Shown here: positions 24,402-35,493 of the stretch, one piece after another
How the letters are laid out: every line of letters starts with the position of its first letter
How positions within the stretch are numbered: position 1 is the stretch's first letter
Assembly: GCA_018343915.1 (NCBI GenBank)
Contig: JABRWF010000006.1
Location: forward strand, 1,116,001 to 1,180,000
Length of the DNA stretch: 64,000 nucleotides
Source: Agroathelia rolfsii
Taxonomy: Eukaryota > Basidiomycota > Agaricomycetes > Amylocorticiales > Amylocorticiaceae
Direction of reading: 5' to 3'
Position numbers and translations under genes: made by a program
Notes under the pieces: generated by a model
What the model saw: the letters and a program-made list of their open reading frames with translations, nothing else
The model's database searches: none
Told to the model about the DNA's origin: nothing

Positions 24402-27400
24402 ATGGAGGACGCCATCTTGATAGCGTCGCACTTGTCCTCGCTTTTCCCATCCTCCTCGCAAATAAACTCTATCCCTATTCCTACCCTACGCCGCAATGCT
24501 CCGTTCCCATCGAATCCAGAAAACTCAGATATCCTCCATGAACATGCTATTCATGCTTCCGTTTCGTCTAGTGCTGCCACAGGACCTCTGTTGGTTCGCG
24601 TTATCCATGGAGGCCTCATCTTGGAGATAGTACCCCTATCATCTCCAGAACTTGTCCCCGTGCGGTTTGTTTTCCCGGCAGTGCTTCTGGCCTCACCGCA
24701 GGTGTTCGTAGTTGGCGTCAACACTCTGCATGTTTTGGCTGTCACAGAAACAGGCTCCCTGTATCGTATCGTCTTGTCTGTGGAGCCAACTGGACAGCTT
24801 GTCACGGATCACCTCTCCAAGGGATGGTGTCGCGAGTATCTCATAAAAAATGTAACAGGGACCTTAGATGGTCTTGTCCACATTCAGGGTGTTCATTGCG
24901 TAGTCATTGGGTTCAAGAACGGCTCTTTGTTACGCCTGGAGACGGACCTCTCCGATGAAGGGGATATAGATGGTATGTTATTTTCGATGTCAATTGTGAT
25001 CGCATGTGGTTCATTTTTGTACACTCCATTTCATTTTCAAGACCAATGGACAGAGTCTCTGTCTCATCCAGGCTCATTTTTATCTTCCTTGACGTCACTC
25101 CTGCCCTCACTGCAGAATAACGCATCAAATGCACTAGAGATTTTGTCTCTCGCATCACATCCTCAACCGACGGACAACACAAACATTTGGTCTCTGTCCA
25201 GAGACCGCGTACTCCGCCTATGGACCGCAAGAGGTGCTTGCGTTGCCTCCAAGACGCTTCCTGAAACGACAACGGGAATCAGTAGATCTCTGACGCCGAA
25301 TTCAGATGAAAAGACGATGAGCCTTCTCGAATCAGAGCGCCAAACACTTCTTCGCGTATTCTCATTGGATCAAGAGTCCATCGAAGCTTATATTCTGGCC
25401 TTTGTCCCCTCGCACTCGCCTACGTATGGAGGAATATTTCATCTCTTGAAAACTGTTGGAGACAACCTTGTATATTTGGGGTCCCTGGAATCTTCTGGGA
25501 ATACTGCACATCTTCATCTTCAGGACTTCATTTTCTTACCTTCTCAGCAACCCAGCACCACATTTACTCAATCAAGCATTCTGTATGCGCTGTGGGATAA
25601 GCAAGGCGTATCAGTAGTGGAGCGCATCGAATTTGACACACAAGATTTTTCACGTTTCGTACCACGGACAGATGTGTGGCTGACATCAACGTATTCCGAT
25701 GAAGTGGAGCTAACACCTACCTACCTCGAAGAGCTTTTACTCGCTCCGGGCTCCATGGCAGATAAGTTCTTATCTGCAATCACATGTCCCGGGATGTTTT
25801 CATCTCTCACTTTGCGAACTGCCATCACCCAATACACGGAGGCCTATCTATCACTGCCCGGTCCGCCAGCTCCGCAGCTACAAGCCACATACGCTACTGT
25901 CACGGAACATATTGCCGGCGTGGTGGGCTGTACTGTGAACTTGCTTCGTGATAATCGCACCGGCGCATTGCAATACGAGAATTATTGGAACGCACTAAAA
26001 AGAGATTGGGAGGGTTTTGTGGCTCGCTGCAGGGAAATAGAGCGCAGTGCACGATGGCCTTTGGCGTTGGGCGTGGACGCCAAAGGATCTATCCTTATCG
26101 TGGAGCGGGAACGTGCTGGCCTTTTGACGACCACAGACCTACCTTTGCGTCTACATCGTGTGCTCGTAGAGGGGCTACCGGTAGACCAGTTCCCTTTACT
26201 CGATATCGCATGGACGTTGAAGACGAAATTGGGGACCCAACTGGTTCTCGATTTGGAAAGGCGACTCATCGATATCGTACATCAAGAGATTGCTTTTCCC
26301 TTTGCCGACGTTGTCCAGGATCAAGCTCGACAGTTGAATTTTGCTGCAGAGTTGGAAGAAGGATTGGAGAGTTACATTCATGGTCGTCTCGCGAGTGTGA
26401 AGGACCTGGACGGCGCTACCCACGTTCTCCTGGATATCATCGCCGGAGTTGATGTTCCTGTCAAGACTGAAGAGGACGAGAATGCTGCGCTCCTTTTGAC
26501 GACTGTCGCGCCATGGAAGAGAGCACTCACAGCAAACTATATCTCCGCCACGATTCACGTACGATACGAGATGTCCATTTCGCTCTTGACACTTCTTTTC
26601 CTTCTCGCAAGCGATCTCCAGCGTTGGGACCCGGGCCTGATGACGGAAATATTTGCCGTCTTCCGCTGTGTGGCCCTAACAAAGTTTATCTCCCGTCAGT
26701 CAGCTGGAGAAATTGCCCCGCGTGCTGTCTCGAGCTCTGTACCATCCGCCGACGACCTTGTTGCTCACATGCGCAACATGACCGTATCGAGAAACGAGAG
26801 ATTCTCCCCTTCGTACTCGCTCACCTATCGCCTCTTGGAGAACTTGCGCGATATGCCCACATTGCATTCGAGTGCGCACTTGTTCCTGGAGGGCACTGGA
26901 CTTTTGCAATCCTCTTCACCCGCAGAAGTGACAAAGTTTGAAATTATGTTTGCGGAGCGTCTCCGCTTACTGGGCTACGGTAACATCGCCGAAGATTATT
27001 TGTCCTGGCTACCACGAACTCCTGGTGTCATTTATGTATTTGCAAGACTGCGACTGGATCAAGGCAGGGCTGACGACGCGGCTGTGTTGTTTGAGCGCGT
27101 TGCAGCAGTTTTCGGTAAGTCATGACGCTCTTTCAAGAGATCTTAGCGCATATATTAATGTATTTTTAGCGGAGAATAGCTCACTTTCAGCGGAAGATTC
27201 AATGGCCTTGGCCTCTGTTCTTCCAGAGGCGCTCCTGTTTGAATCCCAGTTTACATACTACCTGCATGCTGCTCAGTTGTTTAAGAATGCATCTCATGCG
27301 CAGCATGAGATCGCGTTTACACAGCTGGCTCTTTCTATGACGCCTAATGGAATTAACACTTCCTTGCTGTGGGCGAACATCGTTAATGGCTACATCAGCC

Positions 27401-29067
27401 TGAGCGCTTTCAATGAAGCATATGCTTCTCTTATCTCCATGCCATACGAGAAAATGTAAGTTGAATAATCTGCTTTGATTTTGCGGTTTTGTTCATTTGA
27501 TTTTATTTACAGCCGACAGGATCTGGTTGGCATTTTAGTGACTCGCATATGCGATGAAGGAGCAGTTGATCGACTCATGTCATTTAACTTTGCTGGCCTC
27601 GCTGACGAGGCGGAGGAAACACTGGCATTCAAGGCGCGTAATGCCAACCCCCGCGAGCAGCCACAATACTCTCGCATGCTCTATACATGGTATACATCTC
27701 GTGGGGATTATCGAAATGGTATGGTTTGATTACAGCCATGCTGGTGCTCTGAAATCTCATTCCTTCCCAAGCTGCTTTGGTGATGTACCAACGAGCGCAA
27801 AAAATACACCAACTCATCACAAATGCTGCGCTTTTCGCGGAGCTTGCGGAAGACGAGCTCGAGGCGTATTTGATTGCCATTAATGCTTTGTCGTTGTTGG
27901 ATGTCAAGGATGCTTGGATTGTTCTTCCCCTAATTCCCGGCAACTATCACGAGGTCCGTTCCCGCATTACCGTATATTCTAATAATATTCACCTTTGCAT
28001 AGCATCCACAAAAACGCCGGAAGTTGTCAAGATATATTCCAGACGATAAATATGCATTGGGTACTCACGATTCGCAGGTCGTTGAGTTAAATGACATGCA
28101 GTACGAGTACGCTATTCTTTCTGCAAGGATAGACCTAGTACGTAGAGACACTGCGTTATTGACATCAGGAGGTTTGTCATGCGTTATGTCATATGCCAAC
28201 TTAACTTATTTTCTCTTCTAGAATTCCTTTTCCCACCCGAAACCATCGTATTACACCTCGCCCAAGCTAATCAGTTTACCAAGGCACTCTCGGTCGCGCA
28301 CATTCTCAACGTCGATAAATCCAGCATTTATTCGCACTTGGCCATTCAGTGTGTGCGTCTGACGCGGAAACCTGATGCTGTCCTGTACGTTGTAATGATT
28401 CATGTTCTTACGTCTCACTAAGCATGTGTCTCTTGCAACATAGATCCCAAGATAACTCTGATTGGTTACTAACAGACAATGTGTCTTCGTGGTCAGGGAC
28501 ACCGGCTGATAGGGGCTGGCGTTATCTTAAGCTCTCATTAGAGAGATACGATTCGCCAGAAACAGAATTTCAATATTCAAAAGTCGTGTTGGAAACAATA
28601 CTCGGAATTGATCGATTAAGCACCCTTCCCTTGTGGTTGATACAGTCTCTTGAGGTCAGTCTAACGTTTTTCATGCCATCATAAAATTTGCGTTCTGTTT
28701 CCTGATTCATCACATATAGAAACACCATCCGGAATACTTGATCAGAACAAGTTTGCAATATGGCCTAATTGAACATGCGATGGAAGAGTCGCTCAAAATG
28801 CTTCGTGAGGCATGTGTATTTCATCAACCAATTTTTTTTTTTGCAACACTTGCTAATATTAGGTTGCAGGACGACGCTCGTCTTGCCCGTGCCAACCCAA
28901 AACATGCCTCATCAACGTGGCTACCATACTCCCTGATTGATCAAGTACTGGCTGCTGCTGCTGAGACAACAAGCCTCCCAGCCGGCTGCGAAGCACTCGA
29001 GAAGAGCTTGCGCGCTGAACTTTTGAATCGTGCAAAACGCATGCAAAAATTGAGCAATCTCCGATAA
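24402..29067 (+). CDS. nucleoporin Nup120/Nup160 (Y-complex scaffold)
   Basis: A structural subunit of the nuclear pore outer ring, with an N-terminal beta-propeller followed by a long helical domain. The chosen start at 24402 gives MEDAILIASHLSSLFPSSS; an in-frame ATG at 24297 would add 35 residues of less typical sequence. The propeller part includes LLVRVIHGGLILEIVPLSS and TNIWSLSRDRVLRLWTA, the conserved W-LSRD--LR-W block of this family, and HPGSFLSSLTSLLP. The rest is helical, with FAERLRLLGYGNIAEDYLSW, and ends NRAKRMQKLSNLR at 29067. Most of the gene is one long exon up to 27114. Its first intron (about 24975-25043) is 69 bases and has no in-frame stop. At least seven short introns follow. 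Expected length of about 1,380 residues fits the family. Confidence 0.85.
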
Positions 29068-29778
29068 GCCATTTTATTACAGTTTACATGTAGGATCCCA
29101 TGATGTATTATTTACTCTTCATTCCGTATTCTTTTTCTAACGAACTTCATGCTATCCTTGCTTTGTTTTTACTGAGAATAGGCATGCCTTTCATTGTGAC
29201 CGTTTTTGCTTTTAGGAGAGGCTGAGATGAATGAATGAAATGATCTAACTCGAATTTCCTAAGATCACAGTTCAGGCTGAAGACACTCGGCTCCGCCTTA
29301 CTAGCGCAGTTAAATCATACTACCTACACGCATTGAACGGTCTCACTCCTATCTCCAAGGCCTCTTCCATACAAGAAAAAAGTTCCTTTTTTGACTTAGA
29401 GTTGCTTCATTTTCCGAGTTAAGTATGCTATCAAAACCGGAGCAATCCCGTAAGATACCATGCTTTCGACATGTTGGGATGGAATAGGATTATTATTTAA
29501 ATTCACAGTCGATCTATGATGATTCATAAAAAAAGAAGGAAAAATGACTATCACATTATCCGTGTGAAAAGATATCCACCGAACGTCTTATGAAGAGAAT
29601 ACATTTTGCAATCCGCAATAACAATGGTTGGAACGACGTCTGGTTGTCGGAGTTTGGAGCTGACATAGAAATGCAATTTGTCAGCATTAACTAGCAAATT
29701 AAAGTTCACGCTCCCGGGCGCCGTGTGTGCCGTACAGACCAACGCCGGCGACGAAACCGCCCCCTCCTCAAGATCTCT
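29068..29778. other. intergenic, nucleoporin 3' flank and RPL7 promoter
   Basis: About 710 bases between two genes on the same strand. No ORF of note and no clear TATA box was seen. Confidence 0.45.
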
Positions 29779-30982
29779 ATGGCCCCCGTAACATCGTGCG
29801 TCTAATGAACCTATGCTCTGGAATCGCTGAACTGACAGAAATTGCGCTCTTCTCAGTGTCCCGTCTGTCGCGGTACGAATTATACGACTTAAAACTTTGG
29901 CTCTGAACTGTGAATTGATACTGGTATTGGTGTGCTTTCTAGGACGTCGAAGTCCCCGAGACGCTCCTCAAGAAGCGTAAACAAAATGCCAAGGCCCATG
30001 AAGAGCGTCTTGCTGCTGCAACCGCCGCCCGCAAGGTGGGTGTTCGAAACATGATCCTGCTTTTCGACTCTTTTTTTCTTTCTGGATAGAGAGAGGGGAT
30101 TTATGATGTATACGATTCATTCGAAGAACGGCTAGTTTGTTTACAAGCGATGCTGCCTTCACGTTAACCATCTTTCGGGACTGAAAATCCTTTTGATCTA
30201 ATTCACAAGTCAGATAAATGCTTGATTCTGACGTCGATTTTTCTCAGGCAGCCAAGGCCAAGCGTAAGGTTATCTTCAAGCGCGCCGAATCGTATGTGAA
30301 GGAGTATGTCAACAAGGAGAAGGAGGAGGTCCGTCTCAAGCGTGCTGCACGGACCGCTGGCGACTTCTATGTCCCCTCTGAGCCCAAGGTCTACTTTGTT
30401 ATCCGTATCCGTGGTATCAATGAGATCGCCCCCAAGCCCCGCAAGATCTTGCAACTGTTGCGCCTGTTGCAAATTAATAACGGTGTCTTTGTCAAGGCCA
30501 CCAAAGCCACTCTGCAGATGCTCCGTCTTGTTGAGCCCTACATTGCTTACGGGTAAGTGTGTTTTGGTGTCTTAGCTTATAGTCCATTAAAATTTTGCTA
30601 TGCAGCGAGCCTAACCTGAAGTCGATCCGTGAGCTTATCTACAAGCGTGGATTCGGCAAGGTCCACAAGCAGCGCATTCCTCTGGCCAACAATGCTATCA
30701 TCGAGGAGTCACTGGGCAAGTACGACATCCTCTCGATTGAGGACCTCGTTCACGAAATTGCCACCGCTGGCCCTAACTTCAAGCAGGCATGTTTTTATTT
30801 CTGCCGTTGATTTTCTGTGTATTTACCCGGATTACTTGTAGGCCTCGAACTTCCTGTGGCCATTCAAGCTCTCGAACCCCACTGGCGGCTGGAGACAGCG
30901 CAAGTTCAAGCACTATGTCCAGGGCGGTGACTTCGGTAACCGCGAGGGCAACATCAATCAGCTCATCAGACAAATGAACTAA
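29779..30982 (+). CDS. RPL7: 60S ribosomal protein L7 (uL30)
   Basis: A large-subunit ribosomal protein. Six exons: 29779-29795, 29857-29872 (16 bases), 29943-30035, 30248-30552, 30606-30786 and 30842-30982. The spliced start is [20 protein letters not shown], followed by [20 protein letters not shown]. The core includes YVIRIRGI-type [39 protein letters not shown] and [20 protein letters not shown], and the C-terminus reads [20 protein letters not shown] to [10 protein letters not shown]. Length is about 250 residues, normal for fungi. Intron 3 is unusually long (212 bases) and holds a C/D snoRNA. Intron 5 starts with GC rather than GT. Confidence 0.97.
30097..30190 (+). ncRNA. intronic C/D box snoRNA, snR39/snR59-like
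   Basis: It lies within intron 3 of RPL7. A 6-base terminal stem GGATTT (30097-30102) / AAATCC (30185-30190) encloses a C box ATGATGT (30103-30109, one base off the consensus RTGATGA) and a D box CTGA (30181-30184). Directly upstream of the D box, ACCATCTTTCGGG (30167-30179) is complementary to the universally conserved 25S/28S rRNA stretch CCCGAAAGATGGT. In yeast this site is methylated under guidance of snR39, snR39b and snR59, and snR39 and snR59 sit in introns of the RPL7 genes. Counting five bases from the D box points to the G of CCCGAAAG (yeast Gm805 by my memory of the numbering; Am807 is the neighbour). The snoRNA is read directly; the family name is inferred from guide and host. Confidence 0.85.
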
Positions 30983-31345
30983 GTTTGTTCCTGCTCTATC
31001 TGGATGAGAGTGTAGGGGGGTCGCGCCGTCGCACGCATTTTTTTCTTTGCGACATCACTCTGGGATATGCATGGCATGCATACAATATTTTCTTTCTTAT
31101 ATCCCTTGCATCCATTTGTTCATGCCTGTATGCCATATGAAAAATTATCTGCATGAAACGGAATGTGTCATGTTGTACCATATATTTCCATGAACTCCCA
31201 ATCTTCCAAGTTATTGCCGTGAGTACGGACGGGATGGATTGGCGAAGTGGTTATGTCATCATCCTGAGTCATCTTTCAATGCAATTGCCGTCATAGTTGT
31301 TATCCATACTTGATCCTGGTCCATGACGCCGGTCGACCTGCAACT
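30983..31345. other. intergenic, RPL7 3' flank
   Basis: 363 bases. A perfect short palindrome TGCATGGCATGCA lies at about 31068-31080. Nothing else is seen. Confidence 0.4.
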
Positions 31346-32694
31346 ATGCGCATCTTCCAATGGAACAACATAAATCACGACGTGTGAATGATATACTACG
31401 CAATCTGCGGTGAGGGTACTCTCATTGTATCGTCGTATCCCAGAATTTATTATCGGCGATAACCAGTGGGGAGCACTTTCGACATCAACTCAACGTAAAT
31501 GGTCGAAGTGTAACGACTGCTTTGCCTCCAGTTGGACTAGGAAATTCCCAAGGCCCCACGCTTCCCATTCCTTTGATTTATGGGCCCCGCTCGGCCTCAC
31601 ACCTCGCCAACGCACCGTTCGTAAATGCACAATCTCATACTCGTCGACCAACGGCCGGTACCGCGACCCTCCAAAAAGATGGGAATGACGGACGGATCGG
31701 TCGGGCGTGGAGAGTAAAGGCTCTTGCACTCATGTTGTCCAGGTTGCCATCTGGATATAATCCCATCACTCATCGTCTTGTTCGTGGTGATGATTATAAC
31801 CACACAGACGGCGGCACTCGCGATCATGGCATTTCATTAACAACGGCCGAAGCTGAAGTAGGGGTGGAACCGCTTACGATTCTCTGCCTGCACGCCCTCT
31901 TTCTCGCCCCCGACGTCGATGATTTCAACGATGCCGAGCTGGATGAGCTGGTGCTGCCTTACCTCCCCGCACATGTCCGGCGTGATCTAATGCGCCTCCG
32001 GGCTATTGAGGCCCCGCTGACGAATACACGGCTTTCTGCGCTCTGTAGCCAGCCTGAGAGACACATCGAGAGCGAGCTGATTGTTGTTGGACCTCAGGCG
32101 TCGTTACATCGCGATTATTTCCGGCGGCATAATCACATCAATGGAAATGCCAGTGGTCGGCCTCCTCTAGCGGATGCATCAGCAACAGTAGAGGCTGGAA
32201 CCGGAACAGCGGATGTAGAAGACGAATGGGACACGGACTACGACGCCGATGGCGGCCTGGGCGGTGGTGGTGGCCAACCAAGAAAACACTTGGGGGACGA
32301 TAACGAGCCAATTCGGACGCTCATCCTCGTTTCAATCACGATTACGGTACCGGCGCTGCTCACGTTGCCTCCCACCCTCACGCACCTCGCCCTGGTCGAT
32401 TTAAAGCAGCAAGTGCCGCTCAATAGGTTACCGAGTATCTGTCCGCGGCTTATTGTCCTTGATTTGTCGTTTAATCGGTGGCTTGCGCCTCCTACTACCA
32501 CTGGCGATGATGATGCTGATGGCGTCAATTATGAGCCGCACCAAACGCAGATGGGTCGTGTGCTGTTGGGCGGCGTGCCTTGGTCGCGCTGGGCGGATTT
32601 ACAAACCCTCGGGCTGGTCGAGTGCGATGTGACGCCGGAGGTGGTGAAGGTGATCAACTGGGGGAGGTGGAACGATATCGAGATTGTTCATTGA
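31346..32694 (+). CDS. leucine-rich orphan protein (LRR/RNI-like C-terminus)
   Basis: Function unknown. Two exons: 31346-31381 (MRIFQWNNINHD), a 62-base intron ending CCCAG at 31443, then one long exon to 32694, for about 428 residues. The second exon opens NLLSAITSGEHFRHQLNVNG, then GPTLPIPLIYGPRSASHLAN. The middle is helical and acidic (FNDAELDELVLPYLPAHVRR) with an Asp/Gly-rich insert (DEWDTDYDADGGLGGGGG). The last third has leucine-rich segments: PALLTLPPTLTHLALVDL, ICPRLIVLDLSFNRWLAP and WADLQTLGLVECDVTPEVV. That suggests a few degenerate leucine-rich repeats, as in fungal F-box or RNI-like proteins, but I see no F-box. Both exons being in frame with a proper intron supports a real gene. 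Confidence 0.65.
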
Positions 32695-33000
32695 GGTTCC
32701 TGAGATGCACAGCTAGTGGTATAATAAATATGTAGTTGGTTATGTATGTATGCAGACATGGGAGGATTTGTGGAGTATGGAGTATGTAGCTGGGTAGTAG
32801 TACGGTGTAATGACGAATGTGAGAAGGGGGGGGGGGGAGGGGAGGGAGGAGAGTAAGAAGGAGTGGCTATATTATAATTACAGTCCAAGAAGAACAGGGC
32901 AAGAGTGAGAAAGAAAGAAAGAAAAAAAAGGACAATAATATGCAAAATGACGAATTTTCAGCATATGAGAACAATGCAAGGATAAGATAGAACCGAATCT
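32695..33000. other. tail-to-tail intergenic with poly-G tract
   Basis: 306 bases between two stops. A run of about twelve G followed by GGGG and GGG groups lies at about 32826-32850, flanked by poly-A near 32920. No gene. Confidence 0.5.
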
Positions 33001-34795
33001 TCAACTCTTCGCCTCCATAAATTGAGTGAAGTCAAACACAGGAACAATCTGTTTTCGGCAAGGTCGAGAAAAACATACATGACGATGGGATTAGTGAGTA
33101 CCATTCCCCACTATATAAGCAAAACGAGAACTTGCCTCGACAGGTTTGGAGCCCTTCACAGGCACGACCTCTGGCGGCTGCGTATTATTACTACTACCGT
33201 TGGCTACCATAGTTGGGGGATATAGTCCCCGAAGAGCCGCCGGCCTTTCCGTCTCGGACGGCATTTGTGCACTCTTTTCGTGCAACACGTTAAACACCAG
33301 CGTGGTCTGCCGCACACGCAACTCAAGGTGAGACGTCCCCGATCGTCCTGCACGATCTGTTGTGTGCACGGGATCAAAGCAACCGAATTAGTCCATGGCA
33401 ATCCCAATTGCAAAAATAAAAATAAAAATAAAAATGCTTCATACTCACACAAAATTGCACTGTTGATCTGATTCGCCACCGCCTCACGGCGCTCCTGGCT
33501 AAGATATCGGACGAGCGGGCTCCGCTCGGGGACTTTATATGCGAGCAGGCCACCGACGTTTTTAAGCTCGTGCAGGTACCGCGCGCGCTCGTCCAGGTTC
33601 TCGAGTGCGGCCGCGCTCGAGTAGAGTTTCTGAGCGCGGTGGATGAGGTCGATCTGTTGTTCGTCTGTTAGTTCGCGGGGGATGGTGCTGGTGCTGGTCG
33701 TGTTGGTTTCAGAAGCGTCGGTGGGAGCGGTGGCCGTCGTTGTAGTCGAGATGGCAGTAGGAACGCCACCGACGGCGTCCTTGGGTACAGGCGCTGGCAC
33801 CGGCAAGATCTCTGAAGAGGCCGTCGACGCCACGTCTACATTGTCGTTGGCACTACTGGCATCGTCGACGTCAAGGATATCAGCGAAGACGGCACGCGGT
33901 GCAGCAGCTGGGCCAGGGAGTGGGACGGTGCGGGAGGCCTCGATGAAGGCCTGGATGCGCAGATTAAGGGAGAGATGTACGGGCTGCACCGACGTCGGCG
34001 GGACATACTCGACCACATTGGCAGGGTCTGCATCCGAGTTTTTCTCGGGATTTGCGTTGTTATTTTCGGTGTTGGTGTCGGTGTTGTCCGAGTTTGTGTC
34101 CGAGGGTACGGACGATGCCCTCGTAGCGCACGGCGGGGGGACCGAGTCGGAGAGGATGTACGGGAAGTGGATGTTGAGCAGCTCTGTGGCGCTGTCTATG
34201 TCGCCTGCGAGGAGGTATTTTCGTATTTCTGTATTTGAGCGGGGAGAAGGGTAGGAGGAGGATGACGTATGCGGTACAGTAAATGCATGCTTTGCAGAAA
34301 ATAAAGATTTTTTTATTATTACCTTTCCTATGAGATATAAACTGGATCTCGTCATCTGATAAACCCTTTCCATGCGATGAGGATGCACCCAGGTTTTTGT
34401 CGTCGTCGTCGGGCTCGTCAGCAGTACTGACGTTAGCAATACCGGGGCTGTCGCCATGGACAAGGCGTGCAAACGCACGCGCAGTAGAGACGTAGCAATG
34501 GTGGGACAAGTAGTCGAGAATCAAGGCGTGCTGTAATATGATAGGAATGGAAACCACATAATCAATATAAGCGGACAAAGGACCGCTCCCTTACGTAGAG
34601 TTGGGACAAAGACGAATGATGGCGAACGCTTACCAGCTCGCGAGAAGGTGGCGGGGAAGCCTGAGTAACATGGCCGCGATGTTGATGCTGGTGCTGGTGC
34701 TGCTGTGGGCTCTGCTGGGTTTTGTGGGTATTATTATTATCAGTATTACCCGTGCGAGCTGCGTTGTCGTTGTTGTTGGTCGACGGAGTGCTCAT
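33001..34795 (-). CDS. LisH-CTLH-CRA protein (GID/CTLH ubiquitin-ligase subunit type)
   Basis: Proteins with this domain order (Gid8/TWA1, RanBPM C-terminus) scaffold the GID/CTLH E3 ligase. The start at 34795 gives MSTPSTNNND, with a Gln/His-rich stretch (QQHQHQHQHRGH). LisH reads LILDYLSHHCYVSTARAFAR. CTLH includes AEIRKYLLAGDIDSATELLN and HLSLNLRIQAFIEASRT. CRA includes LIHRAQKLYSSAAALENLDE, VPERSPLVRYLSQERREAVA and HLELRVRQTTLVFNVLHE. Low-complexity inserts rich in Asn, Asp, Thr and Ala lie inside CTLH and between CTLH and CRA. The final exon is IVPVFDFTQFMEAKS, joined over an intron (33049-33135) that begins GCAAGT, a GC-AG intron; a GT donor six bases earlier is a weaker alternative. 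An in-frame ATG at 34840 would add 15 residues. Confidence 0.8.
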
Positions 34796-35493
34796 TGGAG
34801 TGGCCAGACGGTAGTAGGCAAAAGACACAGAGACAGGCAAGAAGATGAATCGACTAGATGGCAGTTACGGTGGATCAAGAGTACCTCGCTTATAATAAGA
34901 TCACAAGGCTTAGGAGAGAAAATAAAATATGAAAACGCAAAAAAAGCGAGCGTATCTCCACTCTTGAGCTCGATGGGTTGGATGTGTCTTCTGCTGCAAC
35001 ACGAGCCCAACACGACCTGCAGTTCTGACTCAGTCCTGCAGTAACACACACTTGGCAGCCCAGCAACGTATTGGTCAGAACGCACCATGTCGTCGTTTGA
35101 GCGTCGATATCAATTCGTCAATGGATTAATATTAATTTAACATACAATGTGCTCTTTAGCCAGCCCCAGTCGTCGTTGTTATTTAGCGATATGTACCTCG
35201 TACGTCACCGAATGCACCGGCATCCGTCTTTCTCTCTTGACCTCGTCATCAAAATCATCGGAGACAAAGTTCAAACAAATGAGAAAAATCAATAACTTAT
35301 ACTAAGAGTAGACTAAGTAAGAGTAAGTCGTAGCATGTATCTACACCTTCTACATACACACACACGAGCATTTCCACCACACCCATCCCACTTATCATAC
35401 ACAAGACCGAACCCCAAAACCCCAGCCCCCTAAGATCACCCCACAAGAAGTAAATAGCCGTTGGCTGATCATCGCCACGCACCATGCATCATG
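34796..35493. other. intergenic, promoter of the CTLH gene
   Basis: About 700 bases between the CTLH start and the PQ-loop stop. Short ORFs only; no recognisable gene or repeat. Confidence 0.4.

Noticed and set aside
33643..34254. 203-residue plus-strand ORF
   Set aside because: Opposite-strand shadow of the low-complexity part of the CTLH gene; no domain and no splice partners.
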